DNA of 64,000 nt from Prolixibacteraceae bacterium. Its GTDB lineage: Bacteria > Bacteroidota > Bacteroidia > Bacteroidales > Prolixibacteraceae. The notes under the pieces were generated by a model. It did not search any database, was not told the DNA's origin, and saw only the letters and a list, made by a program, of their open reading frames with translations. Numbering within the stretch: the stretch's first letter is position 1; every line of letters begins with the position of its first letter. Position numbers and translations under genes: made by a program. Shown one piece after another: positions 9,513 through 18,437 of the stretch. The stretch covers positions 41,094 through 105,093 of the forward strand of contig JAIBEZ010000114.1 of the NCBI GenBank assembly GCA_019459485.1, read 5' to 3'.

Positions 9513-11837
9513 TTATTTTTTTCGACTTTTTTTAGCCGCGGGTTGCTTTTCAATCAACTGCAAACAGTCATCAAGTGTAAGCTTGGTGGCATCAGTGGTT
9601 TTTGGAATTTTGTAGTTGTTCTTCTTAAACGAAATGTATGGTCCCCATCTTCCGTTCAGAAGCCGAACTTCCGGATTTTCATCGAATACTTTAATGACGG
9701 CATTTTTGTCTTTTTCACGTTTTGCCTCAATCAGCTCAATCGCACGATCCAGTTCGACAGTGTAAGGATCGTCAATATCTTTTTCGAGCGAAACAAAGAT
9801 ACTGTTGTGCCTGACGTACGGGCCAAAACGACCAATGGCCACTGCCACCGGTTTTCCTTCATATTCGCCAACGGTGCGCGGCAGCTTGAACAGTTCGAGC
9901 GCTTCTTCTATGGTTATTGTTTCCAAATGCTGACCTACGCGAAGGCTTGCAAACAGCGGTTTTTCGCCATCTTCAACTACTTCGCCCAATTGAGCAACAG
10001 GGCCAAAACGCCCGATTCTAACCGACAATTCTTTTCCTGAAGTTGGATCAATACCCAATATCCTGACTCCATTGGCACGTTCAGCTTCGGCCAAGGCTCC
10101 TTCAACTTTCGCATGGAATGGATCATAAAAACTGCGCATCATTTCATTCCAGACCAATTGTCCTTCAGCAATTTCGTCAAATTCCAATTCAACTTTTGCC
10201 GTAAAATTATAGTCCATGATCAGATCGAAGTATTTCATCAAAAAATCAGTCACAACCATTCCGATATCGGTTGGAAATAATTTTGATTTTTCGGCACCCG
10301 TCTGTTCTGTCTTATACTTTTCAGTAATTTTTTTTCCTGCCAAAATGAGTTCGGTAAACGGACGTTCGGTTCCTGCCCGATCCTCCTTTACAACATATCC
10401 GCGGTTTTGCACCGTGGTGATAATGGGCGCATAAGTTGATGGTCTGCCGATACCTTGTTCCTCGAGTTTTTTAACCAGACTGGCTTCGGTATATCGCGGA
10501 GGTTTCAGCGTGAATCGTTCGGTAGCATGAATTTTATCAGCCCTGAGTATTTGATTGACAGTCATAGGAGGCAATAATCCCTTTGTTCCGCCATTTTGAT
10601 CTTCCTCATCGTCCGATTCAATATACACTACCAGAAAACCGTCAAAAATCAATACTTCTCCCGAAGCAACAAATTTTTCAGGAACAGTAGAAATATCAAT
10701 GGTGACGGTGGTTTTTTCGAGTTCAGCTTCGGCCATTTGCGAGGCAATGGTACGTTTCCAGATCAGGTCGTACAGTTTTTTCTCCTGATTGGTTCCCGAA
10801 ATTTCTTCATTGTCGATGTAGGTCGGACGGATAGCCTCATGCGCTTCCTGTGCTCCTTTCGATTTATTTTTGTATTGCCTGAACTGATGGTACTTTTCGC
10901 CAAGCATACTGATGATTTTTTGTTTGGCAGTGCCAATTGCCATGTCCGAAAGTGTTACCGAATCGGTACGCATGTAGGTGATTTTTCCCGATTCGTACAA
11001 TTTCTGGGCAACGCTCATGGTTTGCGAAACTGAAAATCCGAGCTTGCGGCTGGCTTCCTGTTGCAGTGTTGAAGTAATAAAAGGTGGTGCCGGGGATCTT
11101 CTTCCCGGTTTTTTTACTACATCACTAATCTGAAATTCAGCTTCTTTGCATTTTTCCAGGAAGGCATAAGCTTCATCTTTTGTATCAAACCTTTTGTTTA
11201 GTTCAGCTTTCAGTTCCGAAATCCTGCCATCATTTTCAGGAACCAGAAAACTGGCCGAAACCCTGAATGCCGAAGTGGAAGTAAAGTTGTGAATCTCGCG
11301 TTCGCGTTCAACGATAAACCGAACAGCCACCGATTGCACCCGTCCTGCCGACAAGGATGGCTTTACTTTTTTCCATAAAACCGGCGAAACCTCAAAACCT
11401 ACTATCCGGTCGAGCACCCTGCGGGCCTGCTGTGCATTCACCAGATTAATGTCGAGCGGACGTGGATTCTGAATGGCTTTCAGGATAGCTTCCTTCGTAA
11501 TTTCATGAAAAACAATCCGTTTGGTCTTTTCAGGTTTGAGACCCAATGTTTCCATCAGGTGCCACGAAATGGCTTCTCCCTCGCGGTCCTCGTCAGATGC
11601 CAGCCAAACCATGTTAGATTCTTTGGAAAGTTTCCGGAGTTCAGCAACTATCTTTTTCTTATCAGCTGATATTTCGTATTTCGGAGTGAAATCGTTTTGA
11701 ATGTCAATTCCAAAATCTTTTTTCTCGAGGTCCCTGATATGCCCCATGCTGGAGGTTACATGAAAATCCTTCCCAAGGAATTTCTCAATCGTTTTTGCTT
11801 TGGCAGGTGACTCGACAATAACCAGATTTTCGTACAT
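9513..11837 (-). CDS. topA: DNA topoisomerase I
   Basis: A 774-residue type IA topoisomerase that relaxes negative supercoils. The N-terminal TOPRIM domain begins ENLVIVESPAKAKTIEKFLG and contains DEDREGEAISWH (metal-binding acidic motif); the catalytic tyrosine lies in KITYMRTDSVTLSD. The C-terminus carries no zinc-finger cysteines but three topoisomerase C-terminal repeats (GRFGPVAQLG, GRFGPYVRHN, GRWGPYISFK) and a basic tail, AAKKSRKK. I chose the ATG at 11837 (MYENLVIVES) because homologues begin right before this block; an ATG 14 codons upstream would add an unconserved MHEILKLVRITKLY. It is divergent from the penicillin-binding protein gene. Confidence 0.96.
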   Translation of the reverse strand: MYENLVIVESPAKAKTIEKFLGKDFHVTSSMGHIRDLEKKDFGIDIQNDFTPKYEISADKKKIVAELRKLSKESNMVWLASDEDREGEAISWHLMETLGLKPEKTKRIVFHEITKEAILKAIQNPRPLDINLVNAQQARRVLDRIVGFEVSPVLWKKVKPSLSAGRVQSVAVRFIVEREREIHNFTSTSAFRVSASFLVPENDGRISELKAELNKRFDTKDEAYAFLEKCKEAEFQISDVVKKPGRRSPAPPFITSTLQQEASRKLGFSVSQTMSVAQKLYESGKITYMRTDSVTLSDMAIGTAKQKIISMLGEKYHQFRQYKNKSKGAQEAHEAIRPTYIDNEEISGTNQEKKLYDLIWKRTIASQMAEAELEKTTVTIDISTVPEKFVASGEVLIFDGFLVVYIESDDEEDQNGGTKGLLPPMTVNQILRADKIHATERFTLKPPRYTEASLVKKLEEQGIGRPSTYAPIITTVQNRGYVVKEDRAGTERPFTELILAGKKITEKYKTEQTGAEKSKLFPTDIGMVVTDFLMKYFDLIMDYNFTAKVELEFDEIAEGQLVWNEMMRSFYDPFHAKVEGALAEAERANGVRILGIDPTSGKELSVRIGRFGPVAQLGEVVEDGEKPLFASLRVGQHLETITIEEALELFKLPRTVGEYEGKPVAVAIGRFGPYVRHNSIFVSLEKDIDDPYTVELDRAIELIEAKREKDKNAVIKVFDENPEVRLLNGRWGPYISFKKNNYKIPKTTDATKLTLDDCLQLIEKQPAAKKSRKK

Positions 11838-11904
11838 ATATAGTTTTGTTATTCTTACTAATTTTAAAATTTCGTGCAAATTAAAGAAAATGAAACGCTA
11901 AGAT

Positions 11905-11912
11905 CAAAATTA
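11905..11912 (-). promoter_or_regulatory. Candidate -7 element for topA
   Basis: TAATTTTG on the minus strand matches the Bacteroidota -7 consensus TAnnTTTG exactly and lies about 68 bases before the chosen topA start. No clear TTTG -33 element stands 20 bases upstream, so support is partial. Confidence 0.35.
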
Positions 11913-11995
11913 AATCCAATAAACTTTAAAATCATATTTATTCGCACTCCTTTTAATGTTCAAATTCCTACAAATGGATTTAAGCAGGGTTTCAT

Positions 11996-12003
11996 TATCT
12001 TTG
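11996..12003 (+). promoter_or_regulatory. Candidate -7 element for the PBP1A gene
   Basis: TATCTTTG matches TAnnTTTG exactly and ends 26 bases before the ATG at 12030. The -33 position is weak (AAT instead of TTG), so this rests on the -7 match and the position. Confidence 0.45.
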
Positions 12004-12029
12004 CCCGCTAAAACCGAAATCATTTTTGA

Positions 12030-14375
12030 ATGGAAAGAGATATTTCAGACTTCAAAAAATACATCCGAATATTCTGGATTACATTTGCTTCAGGCGTTGC
12101 AGCCGTTTTTTTGTTGTTCTTCATGATTGCTCAAGGCTGGCTTGGTTTCATGCCGACTTTTGAAGAATTGGAAAATCCTGAAAGTTTGCTGGCCTCCGAG
12201 GTAGTTTCTGCCGACAGTGTCATTCTGGGAAAATATTTCATGGAAAACCGAAGTTTTGTCAACTATGAAGAATTTAGCCCTCAACTGCTGAATGCACTTA
12301 TCGCGACCGAAGATGTCAGGTTTTTTGAACATTCAGGAATCGATATCAGAGGTCTTTTCAGGGTATTTAAAGGCATACTTACAGCCGATAGCAAATCAGG
12401 AGGGGGTAGCACGATTAGCCAGCAACTGGCCAAAATGCTTTTTCCACGAGATAACCTCGACAATAAGTTTGAGCTTATTCTACGAAAATTTAAAGAATGG
12501 GTAATTGCCGTAAAACTGGAGAAAAGTTACACCAAAGAGGAAATCATCACGATGTACCTTAATAAATATGATTTTCTGAACCTTGCTGTAGGAATTAAAT
12601 CGGCAGCAGCCATCTATTTTAATACAAGTCCCGATTCGCTCCGGCTCGAACAAGCCGCAATGTTGGTCGGGATGGCAAAAAACTCATCCCTTTACAATCC
12701 TGTAAGGCGCGCTGAACTCACACTTCAACGCCGGAATGTGGTATTGTCACAAATGCAAAAATACGGGTATATATCGAAATCTGTTCGTGATTCGGCAAAA
12801 GCATTGCCGCTCGGACTCGACTACCACAAAGTGGATTTTAAAACCGGACTGGCTCCATATTTCAGGGAATACCTGCGTATTGCCATGAATGCAAAGAAAC
12901 CTGTCAGTTCAGATTATGCTTCCTGGCAAATGCAAAAATTCAGGGAAGACTCGGTTGAGTGGGAAATGAATCCATTGTATGGCTGGTGCAATAAAAATAA
13001 AAAACTGGATGGTTCTTCGTACAATTTATACCGCGACGGTATCCGGATTGTTACAACCATCGACTCACGCATGCAAAAGTATGCAGAGGAAGCGGTGACC
13101 ACCCACCTGAAAACCAATTTACAGCCTGCCTTTAACAAGCATCTGAGGAAATTAAAAAACAAACCGTTCTCAAATACAATGACCGATGAATCCATTGAAA
13201 AGATATTGGAACAATCGATCAAACAAACTGAACGATACCACATTGCAAAACAAGCCGGTAAATCGTGGGACGAAATCAAAACAATATTTGATACACCGGT
13301 TGAAATGAGCGTATTTTCATACAAAGGCGACCGCGATACCACCATGACTCCGCTTGATTCCATAAAATATTATTACAGTTATTTCCGCTCTTCATTTATG
13401 TCGATGGAAATTAATACCGGCCATGTAAAAGCCTATGTTGGCGGACCAGATTACCGTCATTTTATGTACGATATGGTAAAGGGCGGAAAAAGACAGGTTG
13501 GATCGACCGTAAAGCCCTTTTTATACACACTGGCCATGCAAAACGGATTTTCTCCGTGCAGCAAAGTGCCAAATGTAAAACAACAATTTATTTTGCCGGA
13601 CGGACGTATCTGGGAAGCAAGAAACTCAGGAAAAACAAAATTCGATGATAAAATGGTTACCCTGAAATGGGGATTGGCACATTCTGTAAACCAGGTTTCT
13701 GCCTGGGTAATGAAACAGTTCAATCCGCAGGCGGTGGCCGATGTGATGAAGAAAATGGGCGTTTACAGTCCGATTGACCCGGTTCCGGCAATGTTTCTGG
13801 GCACTGCCGACATTACACTTTACGAGATGGTTGGTGCGTACAGCTCATTCGCCAACAAAGGCGTTTATACACAACCAATTTTTGTAACCCGTATCGAAGA
13901 CCGTCACGGAAATGTGATATCGACATTCAGGCCCGAAAGGCATGATGCCATTGATGAACAAACTGCATACCTGATGATTGAACTGATGCGTGGGGTTGTT
14001 GATGCCGGATCGGGAGGAAGATTGCGCTGGAAACCTGAATATGGAGGCTTCAGGGGGCAGATTGCAGCTAAAACGGGTACAACACAAAACCAGTCGGATG
14101 GCTGGTTTATCGGAATCACTCCGCAATTGGTAAATGGCTCGTGGACAGGCGCAGAATTGAGAAGTATTCATTTCGAAGATCTGCAATCGGGCCAGGGTGC
14201 AAGTATGGCACTGCCAATCTGGGGATATTACATGAGGAAGGTTTACGCCGACAAAAGTTTGCCTTACAGTGACGAAAGTGTATTTGTACGGCCTGCCAAT
14301 TTCAATGTAAACCTCAACTGCAATGATCCGGAAAGCATTGAGCAAGACAATGACAATTCAGAAGAATTCTTTTAG
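12030..14375 (+). CDS. Class A penicillin-binding protein (transglycosylase/transpeptidase)
   Basis: A 781-residue bifunctional peptidoglycan synthase of the PBP1A type. A single N-terminal membrane anchor (about residues 13-36) is followed by a GT51 glycosyltransferase domain with the catalytic motif ALIATEDVRFFEHSGID and the block GGGSTISQQLAKMLFPR. The transpeptidase domain carries the active-site serine motif STVK (in GGKRQVGSTVKPFLY), SVN (in LAHSVNQVSAW) and KTGT (in IAAKTGTTQNQSDGWF). All catalytic residues are present and the length is normal. The gene is monocistronic by context: divergent from topA and convergent with the DUF4837 gene, with a long nested inverted repeat just after the stop. 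Confidence 0.95.
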   Translation: MERDISDFKKYIRIFWITFASGVAAVFLLFFMIAQGWLGFMPTFEELENPESLLASEVVSADSVILGKYFMENRSFVNYEEFSPQLLNALIATEDVRFFEHSGIDIRGLFRVFKGILTADSKSGGGSTISQQLAKMLFPRDNLDNKFELILRKFKEWVIAVKLEKSYTKEEIITMYLNKYDFLNLAVGIKSAAAIYFNTSPDSLRLEQAAMLVGMAKNSSLYNPVRRAELTLQRRNVVLSQMQKYGYISKSVRDSAKALPLGLDYHKVDFKTGLAPYFREYLRIAMNAKKPVSSDYASWQMQKFREDSVEWEMNPLYGWCNKNKKLDGSSYNLYRDGIRIVTTIDSRMQKYAEEAVTTHLKTNLQPAFNKHLRKLKNKPFSNTMTDESIEKILEQSIKQTERYHIAKQAGKSWDEIKTIFDTPVEMSVFSYKGDRDTTMTPLDSIKYYYSYFRSSFMSMEINTGHVKAYVGGPDYRHFMYDMVKGGKRQVGSTVKPFLYTLAMQNGFSPCSKVPNVKQQFILPDGRIWEARNSGKTKFDDKMVTLKWGLAHSVNQVSAWVMKQFNPQAVADVMKKMGVYSPIDPVPAMFLGTADITLYEMVGAYSSFANKGVYTQPIFVTRIEDRHGNVISTFRPERHDAIDEQTAYLMIELMRGVVDAGSGGRLRWKPEYGGFRGQIAAKTGTTQNQSDGWFIGITPQLVNGSWTGAELRSIHFEDLQSGQGASMALPIWGYYMRKVYADKSLPYSDESVFVRPANFNVNLNCNDPESIEQDNDNSEEFF

Positions 14376-14382
14376 CAAAAAT

Positions 14383-14472
14383 AAGTTTGAAGTGCCTAAA
14401 ATGCGAAGTGCCTAAAGTATTGTGGGAACCACTAACTTTAGGCACTTTAAGTACTTTAGACACTCCAAACTT
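14383..14472. repeat. Nested inverted repeat between convergent genes
   Basis: AAGTGCCTAAAGT (14406-14418) is perfectly complementary to ACTTTAGGCACTT (14435-14447). Outside it a second copy of AAGTGCCTAAA (14390-14400) faces a decayed partner near 14454-14463, and AAGTTTG (14383-14389) faces CAAACTT (14466-14472). It probably serves as a bidirectional terminator, and its nested build suggests a repeat that has doubled on itself. Confidence 0.7.
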
Positions 14473-14475
14473 CTT

Positions 14476-15513
14476 TTAATTTCCGCTTTCGAGTTGTTTG
14501 GTTATTTTATCACTTATTGCCTGATCTGGAAATTCAAGCGAATAAATCATTGCCTCAACTTGCCGTACATAATTCCGTTTCGAATTTTTTGGGGCATAAA
14601 CATGTCCTTCAACTGTAACAATTCTGCGACGACTGGCATCCAAAACCGCAAGACTGACAAAAGGACCCCCCATAAAATCTTTTTCAACCCTCCACAAACC
14701 GCGCATTTCAGAAGCATAATTTCCATTGTAATTCAGGATATTGAAATCCAAAGGAACTTCCATTTCGGTGGTCATGTAACTTCCCGGAAGTGGTCCCGGA
14801 ACATTGGCGTTCATTACCAGGTTACGTTTACCCAATTGAAATTTAGGTGTAAATGTACTGTCTGAATCATACGGATATGTATATACAATGATGCTTTGGG
14901 TGATCAGGGGCGTATCGTACCTGATCCAGACAAAATTTGAATCTTTCTTTACAATTTTAAAACCGGTGGGCACATAAAGTTTAATGTTAAAATCTTTCAG
15001 CAGCTCTTTGTAAACAGCCTTTTCCTGCACATCAAAATAAGTTTTCTTTAAACGGTCTTTTTCAGCTTTCAGGAAAAATCCAATTATTTTTTCACTGTTC
15101 GCATTGAACATCTCCTCGAAATTCTCTGCTGAAGTGGCCTGAATATTTACCACCGCCTGTGGGTAGGCATAAACATCATTGGTAAATTCGACTTTTGGAT
15201 TGGTGGTGGTTGGCGAGATTTTAACCGTAATAAGATTTCGGCTTGTCTTAAATATATTAATAAATGCTTCAGGAGGTACATTTATCAGCGAAAAAATAGG
15301 TTCCTCCTGCGGAAGTGATGCCTGCGGCTGAGCGAGTGTCTGCCGCATTGCCGATCCAACCCTGCCATTCCATACTTCCTTGCCAATTACAATGACTACT
15401 TCGTTTGATTTACCAGTGATGGTTTCCATTTTTGCACCTTCTTTGAGGTTGCAGGAAAATAAAACAAAGGTCAAAAAAAACAAAACGGAAAATTCCGGCA
15501 TAATTCGTTTCAT
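14476..15513 (-). CDS. DUF4837 family lipoprotein
   Basis: A 345-residue predicted lipoprotein (MKRIMPEFSVLFFLTFVLFSCNLKEG, lipobox LFSC) matching DUF4837, a family found in Bacteroidota. Typical parts are GKSNEVVIVIGKEVWNGRVG at the mature N-terminus, a middle domain around FFLKAEKDRLKKTYFD, and the C-terminal ALDASRRRIVTVEGHVYAPKNSKRNYVRQVEAMIYSL region. No catalytic motif is evident and the molecular function is not known to me. It is separated from tatA by a terminator, so it is probably its own transcription unit, convergent with the PBP gene. Confidence 0.82.
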   Translation of the reverse strand: MKRIMPEFSVLFFLTFVLFSCNLKEGAKMETITGKSNEVVIVIGKEVWNGRVGSAMRQTLAQPQASLPQEEPIFSLINVPPEAFINIFKTSRNLITVKISPTTTNPKVEFTNDVYAYPQAVVNIQATSAENFEEMFNANSEKIIGFFLKAEKDRLKKTYFDVQEKAVYKELLKDFNIKLYVPTGFKIVKKDSNFVWIRYDTPLITQSIIVYTYPYDSDSTFTPKFQLGKRNLVMNANVPGPLPGSYMTTEMEVPLDFNILNYNGNYASEMRGLWRVEKDFMGGPFVSLAVLDASRRRIVTVEGHVYAPKNSKRNYVRQVEAMIYSLEFPDQAISDKITKQLESGN

Positions 15514-15618
15514 GGGTATGATGTTTTGTGTTTGGCTGCTGCTTCAAAAACCTTACCAGAATAAAGAATCTCAAATGACACACATAAGCCTGAATTGCAA
15601 TTAAGCTAAAAGGCAAAA

Positions 15619-15642
15619 AAAAACCCGCGATAGCGGGGTTTT
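15619..15642 (-). terminator. Terminator after tatA
   Basis: On the minus strand CCCGC-tatc-GCGGG forms a compact GC stem followed by nine T, 8 bases beyond the tatA stop. It closes the M23-dxr-rseP-tatA unit. Confidence 0.85.
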
Positions 15643-15649
15643 CCTTCAA

Positions 15650-15847
15650 CTATTTTTCAATCTTCTCAGTATCCTTTTTTGCTTCTTCTTCTTCCGATTT
15701 TGAGGCATTCTTAAATTCCTTTATTCCCTTGCCAAGGCCTTTCATCAATTCAGGAATTTTGGTTCCGCCAAACATCAGGACAACTACAACCAATACAATA
15801 ATTAGTTCCTGAGGTCCGATCATTCCGGCAATAATAAATGAGTTCAT
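15650..15847 (-). CDS. tatA: Twin-arginine translocase subunit TatA/E
   Basis: A 65-residue protein with the TatA plan: a short periplasmic N-terminus, one transmembrane helix (GPQELIIVLVVVVLMFGGTKIPELMKG), the FGGTKIPEL hinge, an amphipathic helix (LGKGIKEFKNASKS), and a charged tail. TatA oligomers form the passage for folded proteins carrying RR signal peptides. tatC is not in the window. It lies 56 bases downstream of rseP on the same strand and ends at a strong terminator. A plausible Tat substrate is encoded at 21945-24035. Confidence 0.93.
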   Translation of the reverse strand: MNSFIIAGMIGPQELIIVLVVVVLMFGGTKIPELMKGLGKGIKEFKNASKSEEEEAKKDTEKIEK

Positions 15848-15903
15848 ACTATTAAAGTTTAAATGGTTTTTGCAAAAGTAATAAAAATAACAACTTCACT
15901 TCC

Positions 15904-17238
15904 CTATTTGAAAAGTTTAAATATATCGTTGCCATTGGCAAAAATAACCAGTGAGAGAAGCAACACCATTCCGACAATCTGGGCATATTCCAGAAATTTG
16001 TCTCCCGGTTTGCGACCTGTGATCATCTCGAAAAGCAGAAACATTACATGTCCGCCGTCAAGTGCCGGAATAGGTAACAGGTTCATAACACCCAGAATGA
16101 TAGAGAGAAATGCGGTCATGTTCCAAAACGAATGCCAGTCCCACGCCCCCGGAAAAATATTTCCGATGGCAATAAAACCGCCCAGACTTTCGTACGCTTT
16201 TGTTTTAGGCGAGAAAATGAGTTTAAACTGCTTCAGGTAGTCGTTAATCGTGCTAATTCCCTTATTAAAACCGGCAGGAATCGATTCCACGAGGCTATAG
16301 GTAACGGTTTTAAATTCAAGAAATCCGATGGCACTTTCAAGAAATTCAGGATAAAATCCGAGAGTGCCTTCTTCAGACACTGTTACAGGAATGGTCTTTG
16401 GCACCTTACCGCGCACAACCTCCACGTTAACTTCCTGCCCTTTGTGTGATTTGAGATAATCAGTAAATTGGTCATAAAATTCGAACTGCAGACTGTCGAT
16501 CCCAACAAATACATCGCCTTTTTCCAAACCTGCCAGGCTGGCCGGCGAGTCTTTGGCAATTCTGTCAGCTTTAAATCCAAAGGGCATACGAGGTTCGAAA
16601 ACTGCCCTGCTTTTAATCAGCAATGCAACATCCTCATCCGAAATTTCAACATCAATTTGCTGACCGTCGCGTAAAACCTGGATAGATTTGGCATCTTCAA
16701 GCAAAATAGTTGGTATGATTTTTCTGAAATTATCAACGTAAACCTGATCCACCGAAAGTATCTTATCGCCATTTTTCAAACCAATTTGTTCACCGGCCTC
16801 AGACACCATGATACCATGTTTGACATTTTCTGTCGGAAGGTATTGTTCGCCCCATGCATAAAGAATGCCGATGTAAATAATGAATGCAAGGATGAAATTC
16901 ATCAAAACACCGCCAATCATGATCAGCAAACGCTGCCACGATTTTTTAGAACGGAATTCATGTGGCTGCGGAGGCAGTTTCATTGCCTCTTTGTCCATCG
17001 ATTCATCTATCATTCCTGAAATCTTCACGTATCCACCCAGTGGCAGCCAGCCAATTCCGTATTCGGTATCGCCTTTTTTCACTTTGAAAAGTGAGAACCA
17101 TGGATCAAAAAACAAGTAAAATTTTTCGACACGGGTTTTAAAAATTCGTGCAAACAAAAAATGCCCGAATTCGTGTATAATAACCAATAAAGATAAACTT
17201 AGAATGAGCTGTGCCCCTTTAATTAATACTACTTCCAT
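15904..17238 (-). CDS. rseP: Site-2 metalloprotease RseP
   Basis: A 444-residue intramembrane zinc protease of the RseP/S2P family, which cleaves membrane-bound anti-sigma factors or signal-peptide remnants. The zinc motif HEFGH is in the first transmembrane helix (about residues 22-26). Two PDZ-like domains follow (around HGIMVSEAGEQIGLKNGDKIL and IAKDSPASLAGLEKGDVFVGID), and the C-terminal helices contain the third ligand motif in PIPALDGGHVMFLLFE. Length and motif set are complete. It starts 18 bases after dxr, a common Bacteroidota arrangement. Confidence 0.94.
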   Translation of the reverse strand: MEVVLIKGAQLILSLSLLVIIHEFGHFLFARIFKTRVEKFYLFFDPWFSLFKVKKGDTEYGIGWLPLGGYVKISGMIDESMDKEAMKLPPQPHEFRSKKSWQRLLIMIGGVLMNFILAFIIYIGILYAWGEQYLPTENVKHGIMVSEAGEQIGLKNGDKILSVDQVYVDNFRKIIPTILLEDAKSIQVLRDGQQIDVEISDEDVALLIKSRAVFEPRMPFGFKADRIAKDSPASLAGLEKGDVFVGIDSLQFEFYDQFTDYLKSHKGQEVNVEVVRGKVPKTIPVTVSEEGTLGFYPEFLESAIGFLEFKTVTYSLVESIPAGFNKGISTINDYLKQFKLIFSPKTKAYESLGGFIAIGNIFPGAWDWHSFWNMTAFLSIILGVMNLLPIPALDGGHVMFLLFEMITGRKPGDKFLEYAQIVGMVLLLSLVIFANGNDIFKLFK

Positions 17239-17256
17239 CGAATAATTTTTCTGTTT

Positions 17257-18429
17257 TTAAATCTTTTGTATCGCCTGATTTTTAACCATGGCAGATGTTA
17301 ATATACGCGTTTCCTTGTCTGTCTGAATGTAATCCTCCAGATTCGGATTTTTAATAAATGTTGCCTTTTCCATGGCTTTTCCAATAATTTCAGGCATTTC
17401 CAAAAAACTGATCCTGTCTGTAAGAAAAGCCTGTACCACCACTTCGTTTGCTGCATTCAATATACAAGGCATGTTTCCTGCCTGATTTAACGCTTCAAAA
17501 GCGAGTGCAAGATTACGAAAATTTTTCGTATCCGGCTGTTCAAATGTCAGTTTCGGGTAATCTAAAAAACTGAACCGTTTGAACCCCGAGTCCAGCCTTT
17601 CGGGAAAACTGAGCGCATATTGAATGGGTAATTTCATATCCGGAAGTCCCATTTGGGCTTTCATCGATCCATCGCGAAACTGAACGATGGAATGAATAAT
17701 GCTCTGCGGATGAACGATCACATCAATTTGTTCCGGTTTTAATCCAAAGAGCCATTTTGCTTCAATCACTTCAAAACCTTTATTCATCATCGAAGCCGAG
17801 TCAATGGTGATTTTAGCGCCCATGTCCCAGTTCGGATGTTTCAGTGCATCGGCTTTGGTAACGGTAGCAAGCTGTTCAGGAGTATAACCCCGGAATGGCC
17901 CGCCTGATGCTGTCAGGTATATTTTTTCGATTTCATTGTTGAACTCGCCTACCAAACATTGAAAGATGGCCGAATGTTCAGAATCGACCGGGTAAATATT
18001 TACTTTGTGCTCGATGGCCAGTTGGTTAATAATTTCGCCTGCCACCACCATCGTTTCCTTGTTGGCCAGCGCAATGTGCTTTCCGGCTTTTATGGCGTTG
18101 CAGGTCGGGATGAGCCCGGAATAACCAACCATCGCCGTAACAACCAAATCGATGGTATCCATTTCAACAACCTGCTGAAGCGCTTCCCTGCCGGCATAAA
18201 CTTTTATCGGTTCATCTTTCAGCGCCTCTTTTAACAGATCGTAATGGCATGAGTTGGAAATTACCACCACATTGGGCTGAAAAATTTTTGCCTGTGCAAT
18301 TAGCAGATCAATATTATTGTTTGCAGTTAAAACTTCAACTTCAAAAGAATCTGGATTTTGCGAAATAACTTCCAGGGTTTGAGTACCAATTGATCCGGTT
18401 GACCCCAGAATAGCAATGCGTTTTTTCAT
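17257..18429 (-). CDS. dxr: 1-deoxy-D-xylulose 5-phosphate reductoisomerase
   Basis: A 390-residue enzyme of the MEP isoprenoid pathway, converting DXP to MEP with NADPH. It shows the NADPH-binding loop GSTGSIGTQTLEVI at residues 8-21, the central LANKETMVVAG, the substrate and metal motif PVDSEHSAIFQC, and MNKGFEVIEAKWLFG, with the GVHPQS-like segment reading IVHPQSIIHS. All conserved blocks and the family length are present. It follows the M23 gene by 8 bases and precedes rseP by 18 bases. The isoprenoid product route links to the menA prenyltransferase elsewhere in the window. Confidence 0.97.
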   Translation of the reverse strand: MKKRIAILGSTGSIGTQTLEVISQNPDSFEVEVLTANNNIDLLIAQAKIFQPNVVVISNSCHYDLLKEALKDEPIKVYAGREALQQVVEMDTIDLVVTAMVGYSGLIPTCNAIKAGKHIALANKETMVVAGEIINQLAIEHKVNIYPVDSEHSAIFQCLVGEFNNEIEKIYLTASGGPFRGYTPEQLATVTKADALKHPNWDMGAKITIDSASMMNKGFEVIEAKWLFGLKPEQIDVIVHPQSIIHSIVQFRDGSMKAQMGLPDMKLPIQYALSFPERLDSGFKRFSFLDYPKLTFEQPDTKNFRNLALAFEALNQAGNMPCILNAANEVVVQAFLTDRISFLEMPEIIGKAMEKATFIKNPNLEDYIQTDKETRILTSAMVKNQAIQKI

Positions 18430-18437
18430 AGAATGGT

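Noticed and set aside
9543..10040. 165-codon open frame opposite topA
   Set aside because: It is a shadow of the topA C-terminal repeats on the other strand; composition is Phe/Asn-rich and unlike a protein.
13845..14345. 166-codon open frame opposite the PBP transpeptidase domain
   Set aside because: It mirrors conserved codons of the real gene, and no signal or motif is present.
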